Source: Albula goreensis | Lineage: Eukaryota; Chordata; Actinopteri; Albuliformes; Albulidae | Assembly: GCA_022829145.1 (NCBI GenBank) | Contig: CM040745.1 | Location: forward strand, 30,091,406-30,155,405 | Length of the DNA stretch: 64,000 bases | Direction: 5' to 3' | Shown: in pieces, positions 9,820-20,915 of the stretch | Layout: each line of letters opens with the position of its first letter | Numbering within the stretch: the stretch's first letter is position 1 | Program-made: the position numbers and the translations under genes | Notes under the pieces: model-generated | The model's input: the letters and a program-made list of their open reading frames with translations, nothing else | What the model was told of the DNA's origin: nothing | Database searches by the model: none

Positions 9820-10307
9820 CAGTAATGCCCCCGTATCCTCAGGTGACACGTTCGAAGACCTACCGTTGATGGTCAAAACCGCAGATAATAGCCAACCAGC
9901 TGTGGACTCCACATGTAACATGATTTTTGTGTACATACATACATATGGTAAAGTTTAATTGAAAAATTACAAACAGTAAGACATTACAAACATTAAACAC
10001 AGTAATAATAAAGTACATTGTACATTATTATACAGTACTGTACAGTACTGTACTGTCCCTCACTCTATCTCGAATGACAGGGATTCTGACGTTTTAGCCA
10101 AATCTTCAAGAGACGATTGAGCAATGAAAAAATATCATGTATCAAGGGATGATGGAGCAATGAAAATTATGTTTTTTATACCCCTCAAAAGACGAAAGTA
10201 CATGTTGTGTTACAGCCTGTACTTATTTAGCGGGTGGTTTGAAACCTTAAGAACCGTTTATTTTTGGAATTTTTGCCGGAAACCATGGATAACTGGGGGT
10301 ACTACTG
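9820..10307. mobile_element. Tigger/pogo-like MITE with TA target duplication
   Basis: A 488-bp element is bounded by imperfect terminal inverted repeats: the left end reads cagtaatgcccccgtatcctc and the right end, reverse complemented, cagtagtacccccagttatcc. Each end is flanked by TA (9818-9819 and 10308-10309), the expected target duplication of Tc1/mariner/pogo transposons. The end sequence and the internal stretch gtcaaaaccgcagataa resemble Tigger-type elements. The open frame inside is short and shows no transposase motif, so this is non-autonomous. Which autonomous family mobilised it is not known to me. Confidence 0.8.
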
Positions 10308-10309
10308 TA

Positions 10310-13300
10310 ATATGTGCATATTTGCTTAGTAAAAACGGAACTGACAGGAAAAGCAGAAACAGAAAAGTATTTTTCTCATAGGTGAAACTGCAAAAAGCAT
10401 ATGCATGTCAGAAACTCAGTGTGATTGTAGTTTCTTTGTCAGTGCATATATCTTAAAATGATCATTTAGCAGTGGTGATCAATTAGGTATTCAGTGGCAT
10501 GCACAGCACAGCCATAGAATACAATACAACCAAGCAGTTTTCTTAAGCCCACACATTCAGAGAAAACACTCTGTATAACCTTACCTTTACGTTTGTGGTT
10601 CAATGCCAGGTTCCAGTTCAATGAGAACTCAAATGAGGTTACATAAAATGATTTAAGGACATAGCTTTTTACAAGCAGGCTGCTACGAATCATTGTTTTA
10701 AAGCTCAATCAAATACACAACCAAAACTCCACTGTTTATGTTTCAGGAGCCTCCAGCTGGTTTTTCCTATCTTGAATGCTGGATCCATTCGGTATCTTAA
10801 TTTATAATAAAGCGGAGGTTGCCATGGAAACAAACAAACGCACACTGAGTGGTGGGTGGCAAGTGGGGGTGGGGGGGGTGGGAGGCGTTTGGTAAGCTCT
10901 GGTGTTTCTGAGTAGAGAGGAAGTGCGTGTTTCAGTTCAGTGGTTTTGATCTCTGTGGCTTGCTAACATGGTTCCTCATGTTCCCCGTTTGTTCTGTGAA
11001 AACAACCGTTTCTTCTGTTTCAAAGTGTTCACTACCAAGGCTGCGAGATGTAAAACCAGTCATACACATGTGTTAACCCCACAGTATATCCAAACTACAT
11101 GTGATCTTCTTCACCAGTCATCTGTTCAGTCTCACAAGTCAGAAGATGCTCAAAATCGCCAGCTGTAGGTGTGCATACCACATTCTATGGTCCCTTTCAC
11201 TCCAGTTTGAAATCGTGGTGTGACATATCACTTATCTCCACTCTTGTTTTATTGTATCGCTTGCACTGTTAAATGCATTCTCAATTACAATGAATTAGGG
11301 CTGGCTTCTGCAATTTGTATTGACATCTGTGTAAAGGATATTATGCTGCAGCAATTGCACTGGGAACATTTGGCCCAACTGTCTGAAGGGAAACAGGGAA
11401 AGTCGTTTCATTTGGAAACAGGGATTAATTGTACGAGATAATGGCAGATAATGGCACGTCCCTCGGTCACAAATCATTATACCCCCAAGGGACTGCAAGC
11501 TTTCAATAGCATTCAATTCAGTACCATTCTTCATTTTTTTAGCATTATCCCTGATTTCTAATTCTTGCTTTCCCTTATCATCATACTATATTTAATAAGC
11601 ATACTTCTCTTTTTGGCTGGGTACTATACAAACCTCATGCACAGCCCCCATTCACATTAATTCACGATTTAATTTAGCTTCTGCAAAGTATATTACATGT
11701 TATTTTGCAGCAATATTTCATGGTGCCATAAAAACACAAAATGTAATATACTGTCAGAAGAGGATCCATAAGTCGTATGAATGCTGTGACTGTTGATACT
11801 ATAAGCGTAATGTGAATCAGACTGTTGGTGGTATGATGAAGCCTGACAGATCGCAGTTAAAGACTTTTATTGATTCGAATGGACTGTTAAATTGTTTGAT
11901 TTGGGCTTGTCAGCGCAGAATAACCATGAGACCATGACATTGTCTAGTAAAAGCTTACAGTCCAGGAGACCGCTTGTGCCTCTTCAGCGGAATTACCCTC
12001 CTGTGAGAGTCCAGTCAGCTGGTGAGTCTTGGATGTGCAGCTGGGTAAGGGACCGAAAGAGTAGAAAGCAAACTGTGGGATATACATCTTTCATCGAGAT
12101 AGAATAGCTTGCTGTGACTCTGTCAAAAGGTGAGGTGTCAGTCTTCAATGTAGAGGCATCGCTGCAGGAAGCCAATATTTGCGCATTATCCTGAGGAGTT
12201 TTCAAAAGTATGACAGCACACACAGTACACATCATCTGTAGGATCTGTCACACAAGCACACAAGCCAAGGAGTTTAAGTAAATGAGCGATTTTTTTCAGA
12301 GCTAGAGCTGGTGCCGGGGCATCAGTCATGGATCACCTGCTCATATCTTTGCTTCATTTGTCACACCACAGCGGTCTTCCTGACAAAAGGGACTGTCATT
12401 ATATATCTTTGAGTGATAGAGTACAATTTGTAAATGCTGAAGAGAACTTACTGTATGCTTGGGAATGTATTGTGTATTTCTGTGTGAGAGAATGAGCTCA
12501 TTGTATTCTTTGTGAGTGTGTATGGTTGTGTGGCTGTGTGTGTTTTAATCTAGCGCAAGGGTTTTTGTCTTGCTGAGTACTAAAACTGCCAAAATGAAAA
12601 TATAAGATTCACATGGCGGTAACAAAAGGGTTAAAACAGAACAAGCGGTGCTGTGGTCTTGAAGCAGCGTCTCCCACGCAAAGATGTTCAGTGCCTGTCG
12701 CCAAGACCTTCTGCATCACTCACGGCTGCGAGTTTAAAGCCAGGCTTGCATGCAATATCAAGAGCAGTAATTAACAGAAACCCTGACCAAACCCTGCAAA
12801 AGATAACTGATGTTCTGTGTGCCAAGCTGCATGATGACAGTGTATGCTCTTGAAGAAACCATGGCTGCTCACATACTGGTGTTAAGAATAGGATTGCTTT
12901 TCTTTTGTAAGTAATTGTACTTCATGCATGACAGTATGTATTACAATATTAAATATGTATAGTTATGTGTGATGACATGAGGAGATAGAGCAGCATAACA
13001 GAGCAGATTAAAAATTCCTGGAGTGTTTAATTAATTCAATTAATTTTTTGATTCCAAAAATATTTGGGTTGTGACCCTGTAAAAGCATCCCCAAAACTTA
13101 GAAGGAGTCATGTATGAAAAATAGTATCTTACCTGCGTTCTGCCAGCATTCGCTGCTGATGTTTCAGATCATCCTTGGACCTGACAGCTGCAGACAAGTG
13201 TTGTGGCTGAGACCTATAGTCATAAAGAGACAGAGCCATGAGAGAAAGAGTTTTTTCAGTAAACACCATTCCTCTTAATGGACCCAAATACATAATGTGT

Positions 13301-13318
13301 CAACAAATCTAGAGCACA
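10310..13318. other. Non-coding region with a G-rich segment and an X-box
   Basis: No gene is recognised. A G-rich strand at about 10847-10890 (runs of three to eight G) and an RFX-type X-box lie together near 10.8 kb and could mark a regulatory element. The remaining sequence shows only short chance open frames. Confidence 0.5.
10818..10831. promoter_or_regulatory. Consensus RFX X-box motif
   Basis: gttgccatggaaac matches the palindromic X-box consensus bound by RFX transcription factors (GTTNCCATGGNAAC) at every fixed position. It lies just upstream of a G-rich stretch. Function is inferred from the motif alone, and no transcription start was identified. Confidence 0.4.
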
Positions 13319-14782
13319 GCTCAGTCTTAATGTTGAGGGCTTTTATTGAGTTCAGGCTCAGTCTTAATGTTGAGGGCTTTTATTGAGTTCAGGCTCAGTC
13401 TTAATGTTGAGGGCTTTTATTGAATTCAGACTCAGTCTTAATGTTGAGGGCTTTTATTGAGTTCAGGCTCAGTCTTAATGTTGAGGGCTTTTATTGAATT
13501 CAGACTCAGTCTTAATGTTGAGGGCTTTTATTGAGTTCAGGCTCAGTCTTAATGTTGAGGGCTTTTATTGAGTTCAGGCTCAGTCTTAATGTTGAAGGCT
13601 TTTATTGAGTTCAGGCTCAGTCTTAATGTTGAGGGCTTTTATTGAGTTCAGACTCAGTCTTAATGTTGAGGGCTTTTATTGAATTCAGACTCAGTCTTAA
13701 TGTTGAGGGCTTTTATTGAATTCAGACTCAGTCTTAATGTTGAGGGCTTTTATTGAGTTCAGGCTCAGTCTTAATGTTGAGGGCTTTTATTGAATTCAGA
13801 CTCAGTCTTAATGTTGAGGGCTTTTATTGAGTTCAGACTCAGTCTTAATGTTGAGGGCTTTTATTGTTCAGACTCAGTCTTAATGTTTTTATTGAATTCA
13901 GACTCAGTCTTAATGTTGAGGGCTTTTATTGAATTCAGACTCAGTCTTAATTTATTGAGTTCAGGCTCAGTCTTAATGTTGAGGGCTTTTATTGAATTCA
14001 GACTCAGTCTTAATGTTGAGGGCTTTTATTGAGTTCAGGCTCAGTCTTAATGTTTAATGTTGAGGGCTTTTATTGAGTTCAGGCTTCAGTTCAGACTCAG
14101 TCTTAATGTTGAGGGCTTTTATTGAGTTCAGACTCAGTCTTAATGTTGAGGGCTTTTATTGAGTTCAGGCTCAGTCTTAATGTTGAGGGCTTTTATTGAG
14201 TTCAGGCTCAGTCTTAATGTTGAGGGCTTTTATTGAATTCAGGCTCAGTCTTAATGTTGAGTGCTTTTATTGAGTTCAGGCTCAGTCTTAATGTTGAGGG
14301 CTTTTATTGAATTCAGTCAGGCTTTTATTGAATTCAGACTCAGTCTTAATGTTGAGGGCTTTTATTGAGTTCAGGCTCAGTCTTAATGTTGAGGGCTTTT
14401 ATTGAGTTCAGGCTCAGTCTTAATGTTGAGGGCTTTTATTGAGTTCAGACTCAGTCTTAATGTTGAGGGCTTTTATTGAGTTCAGGCTCAGTCTTAATGT
14501 TGAGGGCTTTTATTGAGTTCAGACTCAGTCTTAATGTTGAGGGCTTTTATTGAGTTCAGGCTCAGTCTTAATGTTGAGGGCTTTTATTGAGTTCAGGCTC
14601 AGTCTTAATGTTGAGGGCTTTTATTGAGTTCAGGCTCAGTCTTAATGTTGAGGGCTTTTATTGAGTTCAGGCTCAGTCTTAATGTTGAGGGCTTTTATTG
14701 AGTTCAGGCTCAGTCTTAATGTTGAAGGCTTTTATTGAGTTCAGACTCAGTCTTAATGTTGAGGGCTTTTATTGAGTTCAGG
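13319..14782. repeat. 37-bp minisatellite, about 39 copies
   Basis: A head-to-tail array of a 37-bp unit, gctcagtcttaatgttgagg followed by gcttttattgagttcag. It covers about 1.46 kb. Two main variants are mixed along the array: gagttcagg and gaattcaga at the unit junction. Several units are shortened or fused (around 13861-13960, 14050-14095 and 14310-14330), consistent with unequal exchange or replication slippage. The unit length is not a multiple of three, so open frames through it are by chance. Confidence 0.95.
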
Positions 14783-17700
14783 TCTGTATGCCAAATGAGA
14801 GAGACTCGTTAGGAAGAGGTGGGCAGGATGCAGTGAGACCTCTTCTACAGGGTAAATCAAGACTGATGGAGGATAGAAGTGAGGGAAGTTTGTCAGTTTT
14901 AACATTTTTAAGTGACATTTTAAAAAAAGGTCATTATTCAAAAATTGCCAAAAGGGAAGTGGGACTACCCCTGAACCCTGAGCAGGTGATTTTGATTTTA
15001 AATGAGCAAATTTACACCTTTTTAAAAACAAAAATGTATTTTTCGCTAAAAAAACATTTTAGCGATTTGACAGTTGTATTGAATTCTATTAAGTTCTAAC
15101 TGATAAAGCCTTCATGTTTTCCTTCTAATGAGCAAAGCATTTTTTCTCTAAATGGCAAGCATAATGCTGAAATTCTGAGAGTAAATTTGTTAAATTGGTT
15201 AATGTTCAAAAGGTTTGTTTGCGTCTCAGTGTCTGAATAGTTCTACCAGAAGCATTTCAAAATCATGTAAATGCATAAACCATGCAATTTTTGTCTTGAT
15301 CTGACAGAGAAATCAAGTGCCTTCATCTCTCATGAAAAAGCCAGCACTTCAAAACAAAATATAATGTCAGTTGCAAAAAATCATACCAAATACTCCTTTG
15401 CCCAAGAATAAATATTTTGCTTGAACGCCAGAGTAACACTATCGTAATATATTAAGAATCCTCACCCTGGTGACTCCAAAAGACCAGCCCAACAGATTAG
15501 GCAAACAAATGGAGAACATGATGGTTCAAAGCTATTTAGCACAATGATTGAACAGATACAAGACTTGACTGATGTTTTCACTCTAAGGAAGGCATTGTAG
15601 ACACTGAAATGTCAGTCTTGTCTTGTTCTTGTCCATTAAATGTGCCAAAAAGCTTTATGGTGAAGTAAGAACAACAAAAAAATGGAAAAGATAGGTATTC
15701 TCTATGTTGCCTTTTCACCTGTTGTCTGTCAATCATCAGTGAGGTAGTGTTTTACATAACACCAACATGCACAAAGGTGTACATACAGTACAATGGTGTT
15801 ACTTTTAAAGCTTTATTAAATAACTATACTATCCATAGTAGAGCTGAGTATTATTTTTCACTCTACTGATTATATTGAATGTGTTGTTCAATATTACTAA
15901 ATGTCTTACATTTAGATTCAAATATAATATTCTGTGGTACATTTACAGATATTTTACTAAATAATTATAGTAATACATGGAAGCATGGATAATATATAAA
16001 ACAATATGCAATTTTCAGCCTTAATATTTACAATGACATTTTTTTATTGACTGTGGCAATTACAATCCATTTACTATACTATATGAATGTGTTTTTCATG
16101 CATGTTCATTTTGCTCTGCATATGAGTGTCAGCTAAATAAATATGTATAAAAATAGTTACTTTGTGCAACATATATTTTCCATGCGTTAAATATGACTGA
16201 AATTAAAAAGCTCCCGACAGGAGTTTTTTTTATGGCAGTATTTAATTAGAGTAATATCAGGCTGTGTCTATTTTTGGCTCTACCTGTTATAAAAAAGAGA
16301 CTGGCACCATTCCTTATGATGCATGTTGAACACTCCCTATTTAAGAAGCCTGCCTTGTGCAAAGCTGTCTGCACACAGACACCAATGTCACAAAGAAAGA
16401 GGTACTAATGTACAAATTGAAAGAAGGTTTATTCAATTTGGTAAGTTCCTGCTGAGTTTGAGGTGTGAAACTCCAGGGGGAACTGTAGTCCTCTTCTGCA
16501 GTCAGAGCCAGACCAGTGCATTAAATCACCTTTGATCAAAGTATTATTATTATTATTATTATTATTAGTACACCATTTTTTACCAGGTTGACCAGGCAGC
16601 CCGTGACAACTCTCTGGGAAACTTTAGCATTTCATACAAAGCATTGCACCCTCTACACAGTGTTTAGTCCATGGGATAGAGTGCCCCCTAGTGGCCCACC
16701 ACCACCCTCTCCAACAGCAACTCCAGTTTTCCAGAAAATAGCATATCAGGGTATGATCCCAGCTCACACAGTGCTCACAGTCATAGAGAACAAGATGGTG
16801 AATGCAGTCACTTGTGATAGTCAATCATTTGTTCACTTGTGATATAAAATACCTTTTTAGTCCATGGGTGGTGTGCCTGTATAGCTTGAAGGAGGTCACT
16901 TTTCCTGATCGTGTCCAACATCTCCCTCTGGTGGTAGCATAATGGTGTTTATTGTTTTGAGAGGGAGAAATATCAGTATTTCTACTTAATGAAATTATTC
17001 TAACACCAGAAGTCCAGTAGAAGTTTTACATTTTAAGTAATATAAAATGAATCCAAACAGTAGCTTTTCATTTTCAATTCACTGAAAACGTTGTATACTT
17101 CACACTAAATTCATATATGACTGAATATGTTTTCTTGGCCAGTTAAGATTCATAGCATTCCCAGCTTAAAACTTCATCACATGCATATCTAAATGTTTAA
17201 CATTCTGTAAACCACACAAAATTGTATATGATTGACATCCAAATGGTGCATATTACTTTCTGTAGATACTGTAAATATACCATGCAGATGTCCTGAATAT
17301 ATAGCATTTTGCAATGGCATTTTCAAGATGTTCAGAAAAGAGGGGATGCTATGCAATCACTCCAGCAAGTAATGCTGACAGGGAAAAGTCGCTTGGTGAA
17401 CAGCACTGGAGCACTTATATCATATGTATTGCAGATGATGTGATATTGGTATTTGGCACTGTGAAGTATGCAGGAAACATGCTTTTGAATGAAATAATAC
17501 TGTGTACTCAGAAACAAAGAGCAGTATTTTTAGAGAACTGAGTCAGAGATGTGCGTGACGCTAGAGGCAAAGTTTTCAGGCTTCGGAGGTCTGTATAAAC
17601 TTGGCAGGTCGAAGTGACAGCCAGTGATGTTGACACAATGAAGGTACAGACTCATTAACTCTGACTTTCCAGGGAGCAGAGGGGTCTATTCTGAGAAATA

Positions 17701-19345
17701 TGACATTTTAAAATTCCACCGTATTGTAAGGTAACGTCCTTCATGGTGTGAATGGACTGTGAAGCAGAAAACAGCTGGCAATATTAATATGTTGTGTGCA
17801 GGAAAAACAGCAGGTTCAAAGGTGACATTTAACAACACAATGCCATTTTGTGACATCATTCCCTGAAATGAAAGGTGGTTTTATTAATGTGCTTTATGTG
17901 AATGAACTGCATGCTCTGACAGGTGATACTAAACACATCAAACCCAGACTAGTCATATACAGGTGAGACAGGTACAAGGAAGAGTGGAACTTGATATTTC
18001 CACTGCTTTTTTGGACATTGCTGTGTATGTTGTATTGTATGTGATTTTACTGCTATATGTATATTTTAGCTAACGTACATAAAAGGTATATTTTTGGCCT
18101 GTCTTGTATTACAAAGCTAAATCAGAGAAGCAGAAATAGATGTTCCTGAGGCCAGTAGGTCAATGGGGTTTGTTCTCAAACTCTGCATGAGAGCGTTTAG
18201 CCTGTTTGCAGACAGAGAGCACATTCATTACTCTCTGAGCTTTTATTGAAGCCCTGCGGTGAGCGGAATTGCTCAGATGATGTGTTTCATTGGTATTGTT
18301 TTCAGGGGAGATATGTTTTAAAGGGTACCGTACTGGGAATGTACAGATACAGATATCAGTATGTTTTCAGAGGAACCTGCAGTCTGTGTTTTGCACACCT
18401 GTGCTGCAAGATTGCCACCAGGGAGATAAAACCGAGGGGAGAGAAAGGCAGTGGGGGATTTGACTTTTGTGTAAAGCTGGAACCAAGCTGGCTTGAGTGG
18501 GGTTCAAACCTCTCCAAAACTGGCTGCTACTTGATTGTCTTTTGCATTACTGACATCCACAGTTATACCACATTAAATGATGTACATTGTCAAGCTGAAG
18601 AAAATTCTTACATTTTTTATTTTTACATTGTTGAAAAACCAACCAAAAAGGTCTCTGTCCTCTGGTGAAATCCTATGTTAGTCATTTTTGCATGATCATG
18701 TAATAAACATTGTCATTGCAGTATTGATCCCAAATGCAGCCTAAATGGTAGGATCTTCACTGAGATTCCAGCTACATGGACAATTGGAACAGAAGTATCC
18801 CCACAAAGAATAGATTCATTATATGGACTCCTACACATATAGACTCCTATATGGAGTTGTTTACTGTGAACAGAAATGGCAGCATCATTTTTTGTTGTGT
18901 GTTTATCTTCTCAGCTTTTAGTGGCAATAATGGAGGCAAATGTACATAAACAGCAAGAAAGCTCCGCCCACTGCCTGCCTGTAGGTTAGCCAACACTAGC
19001 AACACTGGTGGGCTGAGCTAACATGAGTCAGCCCGGCAGAAGAATAATAGAGAACCACCTGGAACTCTTCACCATCCCAATTCCTTCTCCACAATTTAAA
19101 ATGAGTATCTGTATTTATCTAGGAGATAAATGACTCTGAAGACATTGTGTGTATGCATAATGACATTAAGCTGGAGTGTGTATAAAATGCTATTTTAGCA
19201 AGCAAGTAAGGCTCTGGCTGTGACAGATGGAATATTATGCTTTAAAAGTAATGGACTTAAGGCTAAGGCTATAGACCCAATAAACCAGCCACTCAACTTT
19301 TTTATGTTGCTAGTGCTGAAGCAGCTTAAGGAGATAACTAAACAA
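14783..19345. other. Non-coding region with a TTA microsatellite
   Basis: No gene is recognised. A pure ATT microsatellite lies at about 16541-16567. The longest open frame, at 18246-18668, has no recognisable domain and an amino-acid make-up that looks random. Confidence 0.55.
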
Positions 19346-19465
19346 CCCATCCATCCATTCATTATCTAGTCTCACTTGATTCAAATCTAGGGTCACAGGG
19401 AGGCTGGAGCAAATCCCAGCATGTATCGGGCGAAAGATGGGGAGACAGACTTTACAGGTTGCAAG
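19346..19465 (+). mobile_element. Fragment of a common fish retroelement 3' region
   Basis: The stretch from catccatccattcattatct through agggtcacagggaggctgga to gggcgaaagatgggga follows the well-known dispersed fish repeat with the ccatccattatctg...gggtcacgggg...ggctggagcc layout. It is diverged and short, so only a relic. The family cannot be named with certainty. A mixed AT/AC microsatellite follows at about 19502-19545. Confidence 0.55.
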
Positions 19466-19501
19466 TCAGTCACAGTAATGAGTAATCAAACCACAACTAA
19501 C

Positions 19502-19545
19502 TATATATATATATACACACACACACATATATATATATATACACA
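19502..19545. repeat. AT/AC microsatellite
   Basis: Alternating (AT)n, (AC)n, (AT)n and AC blocks directly downstream of the retroelement fragment. Confidence 0.85.
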
Positions 19546-20330
19546 TACTTACATACATGCAAACTTTGATTACTTATATATATTACTTAGAGATGCTAAA
19601 AATTCCATTTATAAATACAAATGATATTTAAAATGTATTCTTTACACATCACATTTAGAAACTAATTGCACCACAAGTTCATTAGCCAAGTACACACAGT
19701 CCACCTAAAAGTTGTTTTGTTTATTCGTTATTGTCCTTACAAAACCAAATAAATAACCCTCTGTGCCACCAAATGTTAATGATTTCACATTGACAGCACA
19801 GACTGCTGTTTCCCGCTGTATTTATTGTGAATCATTACTACAAATTTGGGATGTCATAATAAATCATTAGCGGTGCATGTCTCAGGAGCTGGGGGATTGG
19901 GGGTGGTGCTTTATGAGTAATGCATTCCTTCATATTGAGCAGGGATCAAATAGGATGACGTGCTATCAATTCTGTTAGCATACTCTCAATATGTAGATTC
20001 GATTTACTCTGCTTGCAGAGAATTGTAATTTCTCGTCAATGGCAGATTATGTGCCTGCCTTCTTGTCCTAGTATGAACTCCTAAACAGCAAACAGAGCGA
20101 ACAGAAACTTTGACGGTTGATCCAATTAAAGCACGAGGCTTTAGTTTAGTGGCACATGTTAATAGATGGGGCTTCAGTGGAGCAGTTTGTAACTGGCTTT
20201 AGCTGCTTGCAGTGAGGGAGCTCCAGGACTTTTTGAGTGAGTGTGGAAGGCCATGTGCAGTATTTGATGTATGGTACACACAAACCGATGCTAATGGATT
20301 TTCTGTAATGCTTTGAAAAAAATAAATTTG

Positions 20331-20400
20331 GATGCAGTTCCAACCAATCAGGTGTCAGAATACAAAATGACTCTATAACAATCACCAATCACAAACCATG
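20331..20400 (+). repeat. Dispersed repeat, copy 1
   Basis: About 70 bp, beginning gatgcagttccaaccaatca and continuing ggtgtcagaa, is repeated in diverged form at 34189-34260. The same order of blocks (gcagttcc, ccaatcaggtgtcagaat, ccaatc, ccat) in both copies indicates a dispersed element. The family is not identified. Confidence 0.6.
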
Positions 20401-20877
20401 CCCTGATGGTACACAGGCCATCATAGTCTGTTTTCCCTTACTTCTGACTTAAGAGATTTGGACAGTTATTCCTTTGTTATTTACTCAATGCATTAGTTGA
20501 GTTCCCAGAAACTATGAGAATAGTGTTCAGTCCAGGTGTTCAGTATGGAAAGATGTTGTAAAATTTAATGGATACCGTGGGAACACATTACATTTACACC
20601 TGCTCTGTAGTTATTGGTTGAATACATTGCAAGGGGTGGAAACAAAATGTCACACTTTATTATCAACATCTCTGTCTCAGACAACACTAATACCGTCCAT
20701 AATGGTGGTTTCCCTCTCCCAATAGCAAGAGGAGGTTGGCTGACAGATTTCAGAAAAAGCAGCTTTGGAAAGTTGAAGTTGCTGTTGGAAGTTGTGCACG
20801 TGGGCTGACAGGGGACAATCTTCCCACTGGAAAAACAGAAAAGCAATGATGGGGACATTGTGTTCAGAGATAGAGTT

Positions 20878-20915
20878 TTATTTTGGATGAGATGTTAAAT
20901 CGGTCCTGATGTTGG
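20878..20915 (+). mobile_element. Short fragment of a fish interspersed repeat
   Basis: The string ggatgagatgttaaatcggt followed by cctgatg resembles a motif of widespread fish repeats (ggatgagacgttaaaccgaggtcctgac). Only this core is recognisable, so the borders are approximate. Confidence 0.4.

Noticed and set aside
13790..14032. 80-codon repetitive open frame
   Set aside because: It lies within the 37-bp minisatellite. The unit is not a multiple of three, and the frame survives only because of truncated units.
13319..14782. CRISPR array
   Set aside because: The 37-bp units are contiguous with no unique spacers, and the genome is a vertebrate; it is a minisatellite.
18246..18668. 140-codon open frame
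   Set aside because: The cysteines do not form a recognisable pattern and the sequence looks random; not supported.
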